64,000 nucleotides of DNA from Spirosoma fluviale (GTDB lineage: Bacteria > Bacteroidota > Bacteroidia > Cytophagales > Spirosomataceae), in the NCBI GenBank assembly GCA_945901025.1, contig CAMDJW010000010.1:1-64000 (forward strand), written 5' to 3'. The notes under the pieces are model-generated. The model had not been told where the DNA came from. It made no database searches and worked only from the letters and a program-made list of their open reading frames with translations. Every line of letters starts with the position of its first letter. The stretch's first letter is position 1. Positions 18,072 to 26,531 of this stretch are shown piece after piece. The translations under genes and the position numbers were made by a program.

Positions 18072-18905
18072 ATGTCGCGTATATCTTCGAAGAAACTTGT
18101 TGGCCAAATAATCACATCTCTGCTTCATTTATATACTGAAAATGAGGCAAAATCAATGGCATACAGATGTTTGGATTTAGGTTGGGATTGCAGTCCCACT
18201 GATATTTTAATGGAAAAGCCAGTGGAAATCTCGGATGAATGGGAAGCGAAATTAGGCCGACTACATTCCGGGGAACCCCTTCAGTATGTCATGGGTTTTG
18301 AGTTTTTTAGGGATCGTAAATTTATGGTCAGCCCTGCTACCTTAATACCTAGGCCGGAGACAGAGGAGCTCGTCATCAAGATTTTGCCCTTGATTGAAAA
18401 ACAGCATCGAGTACTTGATGTAGGTACCGGGTCGGGTTGTATTGCGATCAGTCTAAGCATTGAAACCGATGCATCCATTTTTGCTTGGGATGTTTCCGAG
18501 GGAGCATTAGATATTGCAAAAAGGAATGCGCGTCTTTTAAGTGCATCCTTAGGCTTTCAACTTCAAGATGTATTTGAATGGGAGGAAACAGCGGATACAT
18601 GGGATTTTATTGTTTCAAATCCACCTTATGTGTTGGACCAAGAAAAAAACGAGATGAGCCCCAATGTACTTAATTTTGAGCCTCATTTAGCTCTTTTTGT
18701 TCCGGATCTTAATCCCTTAAAATTTTATCAGATACTGGGTACTTTTGCTTGGAGCCGTTTAAATCCGGGAGGCTGGTTGGCCGTTGAAATCAACCGAGCC
18801 TATGGACTCGAAACAGAAAACCTGTTTAGGCAGATTGGATTTTCGACAACGGAATTGCATCAAGACTTTAATGGAAATGACCGTTTTGTATTGGCTCAAA
18901 AATAG
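18072..18905 (+). CDS. prmC: Peptide chain release factor N5-glutamine methyltransferase
   Basis: The protein (277 residues from ATG 18072) methylates the glutamine of the GGQ motif in release factors RF1/RF2 using S-adenosylmethionine, which improves termination. An N-terminal helical domain leads to GEPLQYVMGFEFF, then the SAM-binding motif VLDVGTGSGCIAISL and the catalytic NPPY (in FIVSNPPYVLDQE). FEPHLALF and the C-terminal GWLAVEINR are also typical. The length is normal for the family. The gene stands alone, divergent from the sugar-oxidation operon. I chose the ATG over the upstream TTG because a -7 promoter element overlaps the latter. Confidence -1.
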   Translation: MSRISSKKLVGQIITSLLHLYTENEAKSMAYRCLDLGWDCSPTDILMEKPVEISDEWEAKLGRLHSGEPLQYVMGFEFFRDRKFMVSPATLIPRPETEELVIKILPLIEKQHRVLDVGTGSGCIAISLSIETDASIFAWDVSEGALDIAKRNARLLSASLGFQLQDVFEWEETADTWDFIVSNPPYVLDQEKNEMSPNVLNFEPHLALFVPDLNPLKFYQILGTFAWSRLNPGGWLAVEINRAYGLETENLFRQIGFSTTELHQDFNGNDRFVLAQK

Positions 18906-19004
18906 TTTTTCAAAAATATTTATGTATTCTTCCTCAAAATTGAACTTTTATCCCGTAAAAAGTATTTTGGTACGAAAATGTAAAGGAGATTTTTATTTAT
19001 TGTC

Positions 19005-19012
19005 TACCTTTG
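19005..19012 (+). promoter_or_regulatory. -7 element (TACCTTTG) of the lemA operon
   Basis: TACCTTTG matches TAnnTTTG 31 bp before the lemA-like ATG. I do not see a convincing -33 TTTG at 19-20 bp. Confidence -1.
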
Positions 19013-19043
19013 CCAAACAAAAAAACCATAAAAATTTTTTACG

Positions 19044-19637
19044 ATGAATAAGAAAATTTGGATTGCTTTAGCAGTAGTTGTTGCCTTAGTTTTCTGGGGT
19101 GTTGGTTCAAGAAACGGAATGGCGACCAGTGACCAAGAAGTAAAGGCTTCATGGGCGAATGTTCAAAGTGCTTACCAAAGACGTGCGGATTTAATTCCCA
19201 ATTTGGTTAAAACAGTACAAGGTGTAGCTAATTTTGAAAAATCTACGTTGACAGCTGTGATTCAAGCACGTGCAAGTGCAACACAAATGAAGTTAGATGC
19301 AAAAGATTTGAGTCCTGAAAATATGCAAAAATATCAAGCGGCTCAATCTTCTTTAGGTGGTGCTTTATCTAGATTGATGGTCGTAGCTGAAAATTATCCT
19401 CAACTTAAGGCAACGGAGAATTTCTCTGAGTTACAATCTCAATTAGAAGGTACTGAAAATAGAATTAAGGAGGAGCGCGATCGTTTTAATGAATCAGTAA
19501 AGAACTATAATTCTTTGATTGTTACTTTTCCAGGTAATTTAATTGCTTCCTTTTCTGGATTTGTAGAGAAGGGTTTTTTCCAAGCGGAAGCTGGGTCTGA
19601 TAAAGCCCCTGAGGTGAATTTCGACGAGAAAAAGTAG
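19044..19637 (+). CDS. LemA family protein
   Basis: This 197-residue protein has one N-terminal transmembrane segment (IWIALAVVVALVFWGVGS) and a helical domain outside the membrane. LemA features are VKASWANVQSAYQRRADLIPNLVKTVQGVANFE, LGGALSRLMVVAENYPQLKATENFSELQSQLEGTENRI and FNESVKNYNSLIVTFPGNLIASF. The molecular role of LemA proteins is not settled. The gene is followed after one base by two TPM-domain genes, a pairing common in bacteria and suggestive of a shared membrane or stress function. The C-terminus ends in a short acidic/lysine tail. Confidence -1.
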   Translation: MNKKIWIALAVVVALVFWGVGSRNGMATSDQEVKASWANVQSAYQRRADLIPNLVKTVQGVANFEKSTLTAVIQARASATQMKLDAKDLSPENMQKYQAAQSSLGGALSRLMVVAENYPQLKATENFSELQSQLEGTENRIKEERDRFNESVKNYNSLIVTFPGNLIASFSGFVEKGFFQAEAGSDKAPEVNFDEKK

Positions 19638-19638
19638 G

Positions 19639-20064
19639 ATGCATTTATCTGAGGACCAACAAAAGCAAATTTTGCAATCCATCAAGGAGGCTGAACTAAA
19701 GACCTCCGGTGAGGTGCGTGTACATATTGAAAGTCATTGTGAAGGGCACCCGGTCGAAAGAGCGAAGGTGCTCTTTTTTAAATTAGGTATGCACCAAACT
19801 GATTTGCAAAATGGAGTCCTCATCTATTTAGCCTACAAAGATCGTAAATTCTCGATTGTCGGTGATAAAGGAATTGACGCAAAAGTTCCTTTGGAATTTT
19901 GGGAAACCATCCGAGATGAAATGCGCCCTATACTGGCAAAAAATGAATTTGGACTGGCTCTTTCTCATGGCATCTTGCGTGTCGGCGAAGTATTGGCCTC
20001 GTTTTTCCCCTATCAAAAAGATGATCAGAATGAGCTATCGAATGAAATATCTTTTGGAGCTTAG
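19639..20064 (+). CDS. TPM-domain protein, no signal peptide
   Basis: This 141-residue protein carries a TPM (Psb32/YgcG) domain: IKEAELKTSGEVRVHIESHC near the N-terminus, then GVLIYLAYKDRKFSIVGDKGIDAKVPLEFWETI. It has neither signal peptide nor membrane segment, so it is probably cytosolic, unlike the next gene. ATG 19639 comes one base after the lemA-like stop. Some TPM domains have acid phosphatase activity; whether this one does is unknown. Its stop (20062-20064) is 4 bp before the next start. Confidence -1.
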   Translation: MHLSEDQQKQILQSIKEAELKTSGEVRVHIESHCEGHPVERAKVLFFKLGMHQTDLQNGVLIYLAYKDRKFSIVGDKGIDAKVPLEFWETIRDEMRPILAKNEFGLALSHGILRVGEVLASFFPYQKDDQNELSNEISFGA

Positions 20065-20068
20065 TCAA

Positions 20069-20836
20069 ATGATGAAAAAAATCAAATTCTTATTTTTCTT
20101 ACTCTTTGCAGCAAATACCTTATTGGCTGCTGGCCAAGGAGATATACCTGTGAAACCCAATGGCTATGTATTAGATGCTATTTCTGCATTGAAGCCTGAG
20201 GAGCGTAATTTACTTGAGCAAAAATTGCGAGGTTACGCGGACAGCACATCTACTCAGTTTGCGGTTGTATTGGTGCCATCGACCGGAGGCCGCGACGCCT
20301 ATGATTATGCGATGGAAATAGGGAAAACTTGGGGCATAGGCCAAAAAGGAAAGAATAATGGAGTGGTCATTTTAGTTTCCATGGATGATCGAAAGATTCG
20401 AATCGTCACAGGTCGAGGAATAGAGGATGTGTTGACGGATGCCATTTGTAAACGAATAATTAATCGAATAATCAAGCCGTATTTAAAGCGGGGGGATTTT
20501 TATGGTGGTTTAGATTTAGCAACGACTGAAATGATGCAGCGTGCGAGTGGTGAATTTAAAGCGGATGCATCTGAGGATTCTCAAGGAATTCCTTTGTTTG
20601 CCATCATTATTATTGGTTTTGTTATTATGACGTTAATCAATGCCTATCGAAATCGAAATAGAAATGGAGGATCAGGTCCTGGTTCAAATGGGGGTGGTGG
20701 TATGTTTTTCCCTCCTATATTTTTAGGGGGAGGAAATTATGGTGGCGGATCCAGTGGATCTGGCGGAGGCGGTTTTGATTTTGGAGGATTTGGTGGGGGA
20801 GACTTTGGTGGGGGTGGTGCAGGTGGCGATTTTTAA
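20069..20836 (+). CDS. TPM-domain membrane protein with glycine-rich tail (YgcG-like)
   Basis: I start at ATG 20069 (MMKKIKFLFFLLFAANTLLAAGQ), which gives a good signal peptide; the frame is open further upstream but only inside the preceding gene. The TPM domain follows (YVLDAISALKPEERNLLEQKL, TQFAVVLVPSTGGRDAYDYAMEIGKTWGIGQKGKNNGVVILVS, RKIRIVTGRGIEDVLTDAICKRII), then a transmembrane segment (IPLFAIIIIGFVIMTLINAY). The tail is low-complexity and glycine-rich, ending GGGGAGGDF. This arrangement is usual for YgcG-type proteins and puts the TPM domain in the periplasm. It is the last gene of the lemA unit. Confidence -1.
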   Translation: MMKKIKFLFFLLFAANTLLAAGQGDIPVKPNGYVLDAISALKPEERNLLEQKLRGYADSTSTQFAVVLVPSTGGRDAYDYAMEIGKTWGIGQKGKNNGVVILVSMDDRKIRIVTGRGIEDVLTDAICKRIINRIIKPYLKRGDFYGGLDLATTEMMQRASGEFKADASEDSQGIPLFAIIIIGFVIMTLINAYRNRNRNGGSGPGSNGGGGMFFPPIFLGGGNYGGGSSGSGGGGFDFGGFGGGDFGGGGAGGDF

Positions 20837-20844
20837 ATAATCTG

Positions 20845-20852
20845 TATCTTTG
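20845..20852 (+). promoter_or_regulatory. -7 element (TATCTTTG) of gmhA
   Basis: TATCTTTG matches TAnnTTTG, 17 bp before the TTG start codon of gmhA at 20870. It supports a short leader and that start. Confidence -1.
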
Positions 20853-20869
20853 TTGAAAATAAATATATT

Positions 20870-21448
20870 TTGAAAGATATCATCCAACAATCTCTTCGCG
20901 AATCACAAGATGTTTTAGCGCAATTTTTATCTGATCCAAGTAAATTGGATGCGATTGAAAAAGCGGCGAATTGTTTGGTGGATGCACTCCAACAAGGTAA
21001 AAAAATTCTCTCTTGTGGAAACGGGGGCAGCCATTGTGATGCGATGCATTTTGCAGAGGAATTATCGGGTCGATATCGAGAAAATAGGCCTGCTTTAGCG
21101 GCTATGGCAATCTCTGATCCATCTCACATTACTTGTGTCAGCAACGACTTTGGCTATAATTATATTTATTCTCGTTTCATTGAAGGCTTAGGAAATCAGG
21201 GAGATGTGCTTGTTGGTATTTCCACTTCCGGACAATCCGCTAATATCATTGAAGCTGTAAAAGCAGCACAAGAAAAGGGCATGAAGGTTGTTTTGTTGAC
21301 CGGAAAAGATGGAGGTGCTTTAGCTGGAATGGGTGCCATTGAAATCCGAGTAGATCATTTTGGTTTTGCTGACCGCATTCAGGAAATACATATTAAAGTA
21401 ATTCATATTTTAATTCAATTGATTGAAGCAAAAATTTTCAATCGCTAA
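20870..21448 (+). CDS. gmhA: Phosphoheptose isomerase
   Basis: This 192-residue SIS-fold enzyme converts sedoheptulose 7-phosphate to D-glycero-D-manno-heptose 7-phosphate, the first step of ADP-heptose synthesis for lipopolysaccharide core. Signatures are [70 protein letters not shown] and the C-terminal [17 protein letters not shown]. The length equals that of the E. coli enzyme and long blocks look nearly the same as it, from memory. It begins with TTG; no in-frame ATG is near and a promoter -7 element lies just upstream. It is a single-gene unit here, with no other heptose genes alongside. Confidence -1.
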   Translation: MKDIIQQSLRESQDVLAQFLSDPSKLDAIEKAANCLVDALQQGKKILSCGNGGSHCDAMHFAEELSGRYRENRPALAAMAISDPSHITCVSNDFGYNYIYSRFIEGLGNQGDVLVGISTSGQSANIIEAVKAAQEKGMKVVLLTGKDGGALAGMGAIEIRVDHFGFADRIQEIHIKVIHILIQLIEAKIFNR

Positions 21449-21476
21449 TTGCTGACTTTCATCAGATTAACTCATT

Positions 21477-21496
21477 AGAGTGATAAATATCACTCT
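21477..21496. promoter_or_regulatory. Palindrome AGAGTGATAAATATCACTCT, candidate Crp/Fnr-type operator
   Basis: A dyad with 9-bp arms and a 2-bp centre lies between gmhA and the HMA gene, 47 bp before its ATG. The core GTGAT-N4-ATCAC resembles Crp/Fnr-family half sites (TTGAT-N4-ATCAA). No T-tract follows, so it is a poor terminator. A Crp/Fnr-family gene is present in the window at 53541-54107; a link is speculation. Confidence -1.
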
Positions 21497-21543
21497 TGTC
21501 CATTCATTTTGTGTATAGCTTGCCTTCCTAAAATAAAAACTAT

Positions 21544-21807
21544 ATGGAAATGCAAGAAATATTTGTGGAAAACATCAAATGCAATGGATGTATGACTTCG
21601 ATTAAGTTGGCCATCATGAAATTTGCCAGAGTCAAATCGGTGGAGATTAATTTGGATGAAGAAAAAATCACAATAGGAGGAAAAGGAGTAAAGAAGGAAG
21701 CTATTTTGAAAAAATTAACTTCCTTGGGATATCCTGAAAAAGGCCATAATACACTTTTTAATCAGGCCAAGTCGTACGTAAGTTGCGCGGTAGGTAAAAT
21801 GTCCTAA
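21544..21807 (+). CDS. Small heavy-metal-associated (HMA) domain protein
   Basis: This 87-residue protein has the ferredoxin-like HMA fold: IFVENIKCNGCMTSIKLAIMKF with metal-binding C13 and C16 (CxxC), then VKSVEINLDEEKITIGG and ILKKLTSLGYPEKG. Such proteins carry or sense Cu(I) or similar metals. There is no signal peptide, so it should be cytosolic. The C-terminus has an extra cysteine (SYVSCAVGK). No P-type ATPase or metal regulator is adjacent, so the usual copper export partner is elsewhere. The gene has its own palindromic upstream site and a bidirectional terminator after it. Confidence -1.
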   Translation: MEMQEIFVENIKCNGCMTSIKLAIMKFARVKSVEINLDEEKITIGGKGVKKEAILKKLTSLGYPEKGHNTLFNQAKSYVSCAVGKMS

Positions 21808-21819
21808 GTTAGGCCAACA

Positions 21820-21845
21820 AAAAAGCGCTGTTAAAAGCGCTTTTT
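21820..21845. terminator. Bidirectional terminator between HMA gene and ftsA
   Basis: A perfect 10-bp stem AAAAAGCGCT/AGCGCTTTTT with a 6-nt loop lies between the convergent HMA gene (stop 21807) and ftsA (stop 21865). It serves both strands. Confidence -1.
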
Positions 21846-21864
21846 AATTTACATGTTGATCATC

Positions 21865-23196
21865 CTAAGCGTCATATTCCCCAGCATCTTCGCTTCCTCC
21901 CATGAGTGTATCCACCATGCGATTAAAGATTGATTTAATTCCAGGAGGCTTTGATCCGCCCCCATTTTTTATGGTACCCGAAACTTGATCTTCTTGCGTT
22001 GTAGGTACTTCTCCTTCTTCCACATCATTGAGTTGATCGAAATACACCTGAACTAATCCAATGGCCGTGGCAAAGGAAGGATCTTTTATTTCTTCTGCGA
22101 TACTCGCAATGGTTGAATCTGCTTTTGGAAGGCCTATTCGAGTATCTATGTCAGTTGTTCTTTGAAACAATTCATCAATGTCAGGCATTTGAGCCCCACC
22201 ACCCACCAAGACAATTCCGCCTCTTAAATTGGCCGGAACAGTTACCTTTGAAATTTCCGAAAGCACGATGGCAGCTAATTCTTTAATTCGCTCCTCGATG
22301 ACGATGGCTAGATTTTTTACGGAAACGGGACTTGGTTTTCTCCCTGCAATTCCAGGAATCATGACGATTTCGTTAATGTCAATTTCTTTATGCAAAGCTG
22401 ATCCAAATCTAATTTTTAATGCTTCAGCGTGCTCAGGACTTATATCTAATCCAATTTGGATATCTTCTGTAATGCGATCACCCCCCCAATTCAAAACGGT
22501 AGCGTGGCTTAGTCTCTTTTTGAGGTAAATGCTTATTTCGGTCGTGCCGCTTCCTATGTCAACTAAAACAACCCCTTCCTGCTTTTCCTCAGAACTCAAA
22601 ATGGTACTTGACGTAGCCAAAGGGCTAAAATATAAATTGCCCCCTTTGATATGTTCAGACTCCGCTGCTCTTAATGCCTTTCTTAATAACTCAAATTTGT
22701 CTAAACTTGCTGTGACCACCATGAAATCTCCTTCGATCCGGTCGCCAATTTGGCCCACAGGTTCCATCGTTTCAGGTAATGAACCAACTCTAAATCCAAT
22801 GGGCAAACGATGAAGCACGCAAGGGTTTTTTTCTGCAATGGCTTTTTTTGCCTCTTCATTTAATTCTAATATTTCCTTTTCTGTAACGGCATCATTGGGA
22901 TTTTTTCTGAGTTTAGTCAACGTATGTAAAAATACATTGATGTGACTTCCAGAAAGATTTGACGAAAAATAATAGTCCTTATTTTTCCCAGAGATAACTG
23001 TTTCTATTTGGCTGATTACATCTGAAATCGCTTGGGAAGTTTTATTTATGTTGACAATATTTCCGTTTAGCAAGTAGCCCGAAGTATTTGATTTACCTGT
23101 GGCAATGATATCTAATTGACCATTGTTTTGTCTACCAGCAACGGCCCTAACTTGTGAACTTCCAATGTCAAGGCCAATAATTAAATTGTCGCGCAT
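21865..23196 (-). CDS. ftsA: Cell division protein FtsA
   Basis: This 443-residue actin-like ATPase tethers FtsZ filaments to the membrane. The phosphate-1 motif is at the N-terminus (LIIGLDIGSSQVRAVAG), the 1C/SHS2 insertion covers roughly residues 85-190, and the phosphate-2 and adenosine motifs are VVLVDIGSGTTEISIYL and GGIVLVGGGAQMPDIDELF. The C-terminus has a linker, a short helix (FNRMVDTLMG) that could be the membrane-targeting amphipathic helix, and an acidic end. It is the last gene of the division cluster. In most bacteria ftsZ comes next, but here a terminator and a convergent HMA gene follow. Confidence -1.
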   Translation of the reverse strand: MRDNLIIGLDIGSSQVRAVAGRQNNGQLDIIATGKSNTSGYLLNGNIVNINKTSQAISDVISQIETVISGKNKDYYFSSNLSGSHINVFLHTLTKLRKNPNDAVTEKEILELNEEAKKAIAEKNPCVLHRLPIGFRVGSLPETMEPVGQIGDRIEGDFMVVTASLDKFELLRKALRAAESEHIKGGNLYFSPLATSSTILSSEEKQEGVVLVDIGSGTTEISIYLKKRLSHATVLNWGGDRITEDIQIGLDISPEHAEALKIRFGSALHKEIDINEIVMIPGIAGRKPSPVSVKNLAIVIEERIKELAAIVLSEISKVTVPANLRGGIVLVGGGAQMPDIDELFQRTTDIDTRIGLPKADSTIASIAEEIKDPSFATAIGLVQVYFDQLNDVEEGEVPTTQEDQVSGTIKNGGGSKPPGIKSIFNRMVDTLMGGSEDAGEYDA

Positions 23197-23266
23197 AAAA
23201 TGTATACTATTAAAAATTTAGAAAGACTAGGAGATTTAAATTAAGATTTAAAAATAAGAAAATTGG

Positions 23267-24058
23267 CTAGTAATCACAAATTACCTGATTTTTATATTTT
23301 AAGTGAATCCAAGTATAGGTGTTCCAGCCTTTGTTTGGAATTATTTTCTTGTAAAATAAGGCCAACTTTTTGAATTTTGATTCTATGTTCATCGGAAGGC
23401 CAAAATCAATATACGTTTTTCCTAAGGTAGGAACCATCACCACTCCTCCATCTGCTGCGATGACTAATTGGGCAATTTGTGCACGCCAAAATTCATCATT
23501 GTTGATAAATTCAAACAGTGGTATGAGTGTCTTACCTCTTTCATCTCTTAAATCCTTGCGTGAGTTTTGAAAAAACGGGCCTGAGACAACTAAAGTTCTA
23601 GGGGTAAAAAGATCACTTGTGCCAATGAACTTTCCTTCCTTTGTGACATATTGATCTCGAATATTGCTCTCCCCACTAGTGAATTTTAAAATTCGGGCGA
23701 TGGGACTGAACTCCTTAACTGAGACAATTATTTTTCCACTAAAGTCATAATGTGCTTCACACGATTTTACGAGTGGAATTCTTTTTACTCGGGTCTCAAT
23801 TTTTTTCAGCGATATTTCTTTCAAGGGCTTATCTAAGTAATAGTCGGCCCCATCATTGGTCACCATTAAATTAATTTCATTTTTCCCTAAAAGCGGTCTT
23901 TCATTTTCCGAATCTAATTTTACGACTAAGCCACTGCAAGTGATTGATCTATAATTTATCTCAGCATATATAATGGCTGCCACCCCCAAGGTCAGTAAAA
24001 TGACTATAGTGAGTATTTTTTTAAACGGCTGAAAATTTCTTTTAGGTAAAGGCTTCAT
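23267..24058 (-). CDS. ftsQ: Cell division protein FtsQ
   Basis: This 263-residue bitopic protein has a short cytosolic N-terminus, one transmembrane segment (ILTIVILLTLGVAAIIYAEI) and a periplasmic part. It recruits and regulates the divisome by bridging FtsB/FtsL. The POTRA-like part is weakly conserved, as is usual in Bacteroidota (KEISLKKIETRVKRIPLVKSCEAHYDFSGKIIVSVKEFSPIARI). The identification rests mainly on topology, this motif and its place between murC and ftsA. It starts 2 bp after the murC stop. Confidence -1.
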   Translation of the reverse strand: MKPLPKRNFQPFKKILTIVILLTLGVAAIIYAEINYRSITCSGLVVKLDSENERPLLGKNEINLMVTNDGADYYLDKPLKEISLKKIETRVKRIPLVKSCEAHYDFSGKIIVSVKEFSPIARILKFTSGESNIRDQYVTKEGKFIGTSDLFTPRTLVVSGPFFQNSRKDLRDERGKTLIPLFEFINNDEFWRAQIAQLVIAADGGVVMVPTLGKTYIDFGLPMNIESKFKKLALFYKKIIPNKGWNTYTWIHLKYKNQVICDY

Positions 24059-24060
24059 AT

Positions 24061-25440
24061 TTAATGATGCAGGGCCAATTTTAAATCATTCAAAATCAAA
24101 TCAATATCTCCCGCCCCCATGGTCACCAATAATTCAGGTTTTTCAGCTTGAACATGTTTCACAAAAGCTTCCTTGCTAATGATCTTTTTATTCGTGCTGG
24201 GAATATACGTTAATAACAGCTCAGAATTTATACCTGGAATGGGCAATTCTCTTGCAGGATAAATATCCAACAAAAATATTTCATCTGCAAGGGCAAGGCT
24301 CTGGCCAAAATCAGCTATGAAATCCCTGGTCCTCGAAAATAAGTGTGGCTGAAATATCGCTGTCAATTTTTTATCCGGGTATAATGCTTTAATCGAATTT
24401 AAACACGCGGCTATTTCAGTGGGATGATGCGCATAGTCATCAATCATGACATGGTTTTCATTTTCCACATGGTATTCAAATCTTCGTTTAACACCTTTGA
24501 AGCTTGATATACCTGCATGAATTTCTTCTGAATTTAAACCGACAAACATCGCTAGGGCCGACGCGGCTAGTGCATTTTCGATATTGTGAAATCCTGGTAT
24601 CCTCATGGGGATATTCGAAATTTCGCCACCTGGGTAAACCATATCAAAAATCATTCGGTGGTTTTCTATTCGAATATTGATTGCTTGAAAATCCCCGACA
24701 TTAATTCCAAACGTAGCATTGTTTCGATTTGATTTCAGATGTAAGCCATCTTTTTGGATAAAAAATCCATCAGGCTGAATTTGGTCTGTAAACAACTGAA
24801 AGGATTCAAGTACCTGCTCTGCCGCACCATAAATGTCTAAATGGTCCGCATCGGTGGAAGTTACCACAGCTGCTTTTGGGTGCAAGGTTAAAAATGAGCG
24901 ATCATATTCATCGGCTTCTACTACGCAAATAACATCGTTTGGGCCTTTATTGGGAATAAAATTGGTTCCGTAATTCTGAGTAATTCCACCTAAAAAAGCA
25001 GTAACATTTTTATTTGCCTGAATTAATAAATGAGCTAATAGTGAACTTGTTGTCGTTTTTCCATGAGTTCCAGCAACGGCTAATGTTGGGATTTGCTCGG
25101 TAATCCAACCTAAAATCTGGGATCTTTTCCATAAATTAATTCCTAGGCCGGTTAAAAATACTTTTTCTTGGTGTGTAGCTGGAATGGCGGGAGTAAATAT
25201 AAATAGGCATTTTTCTGGATCAGAAATGCATACTTCAGGAATCAATTCAACGGAATCTTCATAATGAATGACCATTCCCTCATCACTTAATTGGCGTGTC
25301 AATGCACTTTCGGTTTTGTCATAACCGGCCACGGCAAAATCATTGTGTAAAAACCACCGGGCCAATGCGGACATCCCTATACCGCCAATGCCTAAAAAAT
25401 AGACTTGTTTTAAATCACTAAGGCGAATATTTATTTGCAT
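24061..25440 (-). CDS. murC: UDP-N-acetylmuramate--L-alanine ligase
   Basis: This 459-residue enzyme adds L-alanine to UDP-MurNAc using ATP, the first amino acid step of peptidoglycan precursor synthesis in the cytoplasm. It has the N-terminal FLGIGGIGMSALARWF motif, the ATP P-loop VAGTHGKTTTSSLLAHLL, VVEADEYDRSFL, the HPK segment, FHNIENALAASAL and the C-terminal MIDDYAHHPTEIAACL and FSRTRDF. The start overlaps the murG stop by 10 bp. The length is normal. Confidence -1.
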   Translation of the reverse strand: MQINIRLSDLKQVYFLGIGGIGMSALARWFLHNDFAVAGYDKTESALTRQLSDEGMVIHYEDSVELIPEVCISDPEKCLFIFTPAIPATHQEKVFLTGLGINLWKRSQILGWITEQIPTLAVAGTHGKTTTSSLLAHLLIQANKNVTAFLGGITQNYGTNFIPNKGPNDVICVVEADEYDRSFLTLHPKAAVVTSTDADHLDIYGAAEQVLESFQLFTDQIQPDGFFIQKDGLHLKSNRNNATFGINVGDFQAINIRIENHRMIFDMVYPGGEISNIPMRIPGFHNIENALAASALAMFVGLNSEEIHAGISSFKGVKRRFEYHVENENHVMIDDYAHHPTEIAACLNSIKALYPDKKLTAIFQPHLFSRTRDFIADFGQSLALADEIFLLDIYPARELPIPGINSELLLTYIPSTNKKIISKEAFVKHVQAEKPELLVTMGAGDIDLILNDLKLALHH

Positions 25441-26531
25441 TGTTCTGAAATTAATTCGACAATTTGTTGGGCTGCTTTAGGCCTACCCATACTGAAACTA
25501 TTTTCTGCTAGCTTAGCCAATAAATCTTGGTCATTTAATGTTTTAATGGCGGTACTAACTAAGGTATCTTTTGAGCTATTATCCGTAATGAGAATCGCTG
25601 CATTTTCCATCACGAGACTTTTTGCATTTTCGGTTTGATGATCTTCTGCCGCATTTGGGAACGGTACTAATAAACTAGGTTTTCCAGACAAGCAAATCTC
25701 GGATACTGACAGGGCACCTGCTCTAGAAATAACTAAATCGGCCATGGAATAGGCAAAGTCCATTTCATAAATAAAGGCAGAAACGAAGCAGTTTAATTTT
25801 GGGAATTTGCTGACGGCATTTTTTGCCTCTGTTTCAAAATGAATTCCCGTTTGCCAAATGAGTTGAATTTCAGCTTTTTCGAATAAACTGAGTCCATCAA
25901 GAATGGCTAAATTAATACTTCTTGCTCCTTGACTTCCGCCTATCACCAGGATAGTCGGAACCTGTTCATTCAGTTTAAAAAATATGGAAGCCTTTCCTTT
26001 TTTTCCACTGAGGTCAATCAAATCTTTGCGAACGGGATTTCCCGTCATTGCTATTTTTTCGCTTGGAAAAAATTTGGACATGCCGGGATAAGCGACAAAT
26101 ATATGCTTCGATTTTGGCCCCAAAACTTTGTTGGTAATCCCCGCATATGAATTTTGTTCCTGAATATAAAAAGGAATGTGACTCAACCAAGCTCCAATTA
26201 AAGTTGGCCCAGAAGCGTACCCACCCACGCCAATAACCACATCGGGTTTGAATGACTTTAAAATGGCAAACGCTTTATAGAGACTTTGAATGAGTTTAAT
26301 AGGAAATAAAAAATTCTTCAAAAGATGAGCCCGATTGATTCCAACGACAGGAAGGCCAATGATATTAAAACCGGCTTTAGGCACTTTTTCCATTTCCATT
26401 TTACCCTCGGCGCCCACAAATAAAATTTCAATTTGAGGATCAATGTCTTTAAAAGCGCTCGCAATCGCAATCGCTGGATAGATATGTCCGCCCGTTCCTC
26501 CTCCTGAAATAATTACTTTTTTAATGCTCAC
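25431..26531 (-). CDS. murG: UDP-N-acetylglucosamine--lipid I GlcNAc transferase
   Basis: This 366-residue GT28 enzyme makes lipid II by transferring GlcNAc to lipid I at the inner face of the membrane. The glycine-rich GGGTGGHIYPAIAIA loop is at the N-terminus. GVGGYASGPTLIGAWL, YIQEQNSYAGITNK, TGNPVRKDL, ILVIGGSQGARSIN and the C-terminal UDP-GlcNAc region (VISRAGALSVSEIC, PFPNAAEDHQTENA) are all present. It overlaps ftsW by one base and murC by 10, so the cluster is tightly coupled. Confidence -1.
   Translation of the reverse strand: MSIKKVIISGGGTGGHIYPAIAIASAFKDIDPQIEILFVGAEGKMEMEKVPKAGFNIIGLPVVGINRAHLLKNFLFPIKLIQSLYKAFAILKSFKPDVVIGVGGYASGPTLIGAWLSHIPFYIQEQNSYAGITNKVLGPKSKHIFVAYPGMSKFFPSEKIAMTGNPVRKDLIDLSGKKGKASIFFKLNEQVPTILVIGGSQGARSINLAILDGLSLFEKAEIQLIWQTGIHFETEAKNAVSKFPKLNCFVSAFIYEMDFAYSMADLVISRAGALSVSEICLSGKPSLLVPFPNAAEDHQTENAKSLVMENAAILITDNSSKDTLVSTAIKTLNDQDLLAKLAENSFSMGRPKAAQQIVELISEQCK

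Noticed and set aside
19856-20068. N-terminal extension of the glycine-rich TPM protein
   Set aside because: It lies wholly inside the previous TPM gene in another frame and would bury the signal peptide; the ATG at 20069 explains the protein.
21449-21543. The palindrome as a terminator of gmhA
   Set aside because: There is no T-tract after it on the plus strand, so it is listed as a candidate operator, though a hairpin role cannot be excluded.
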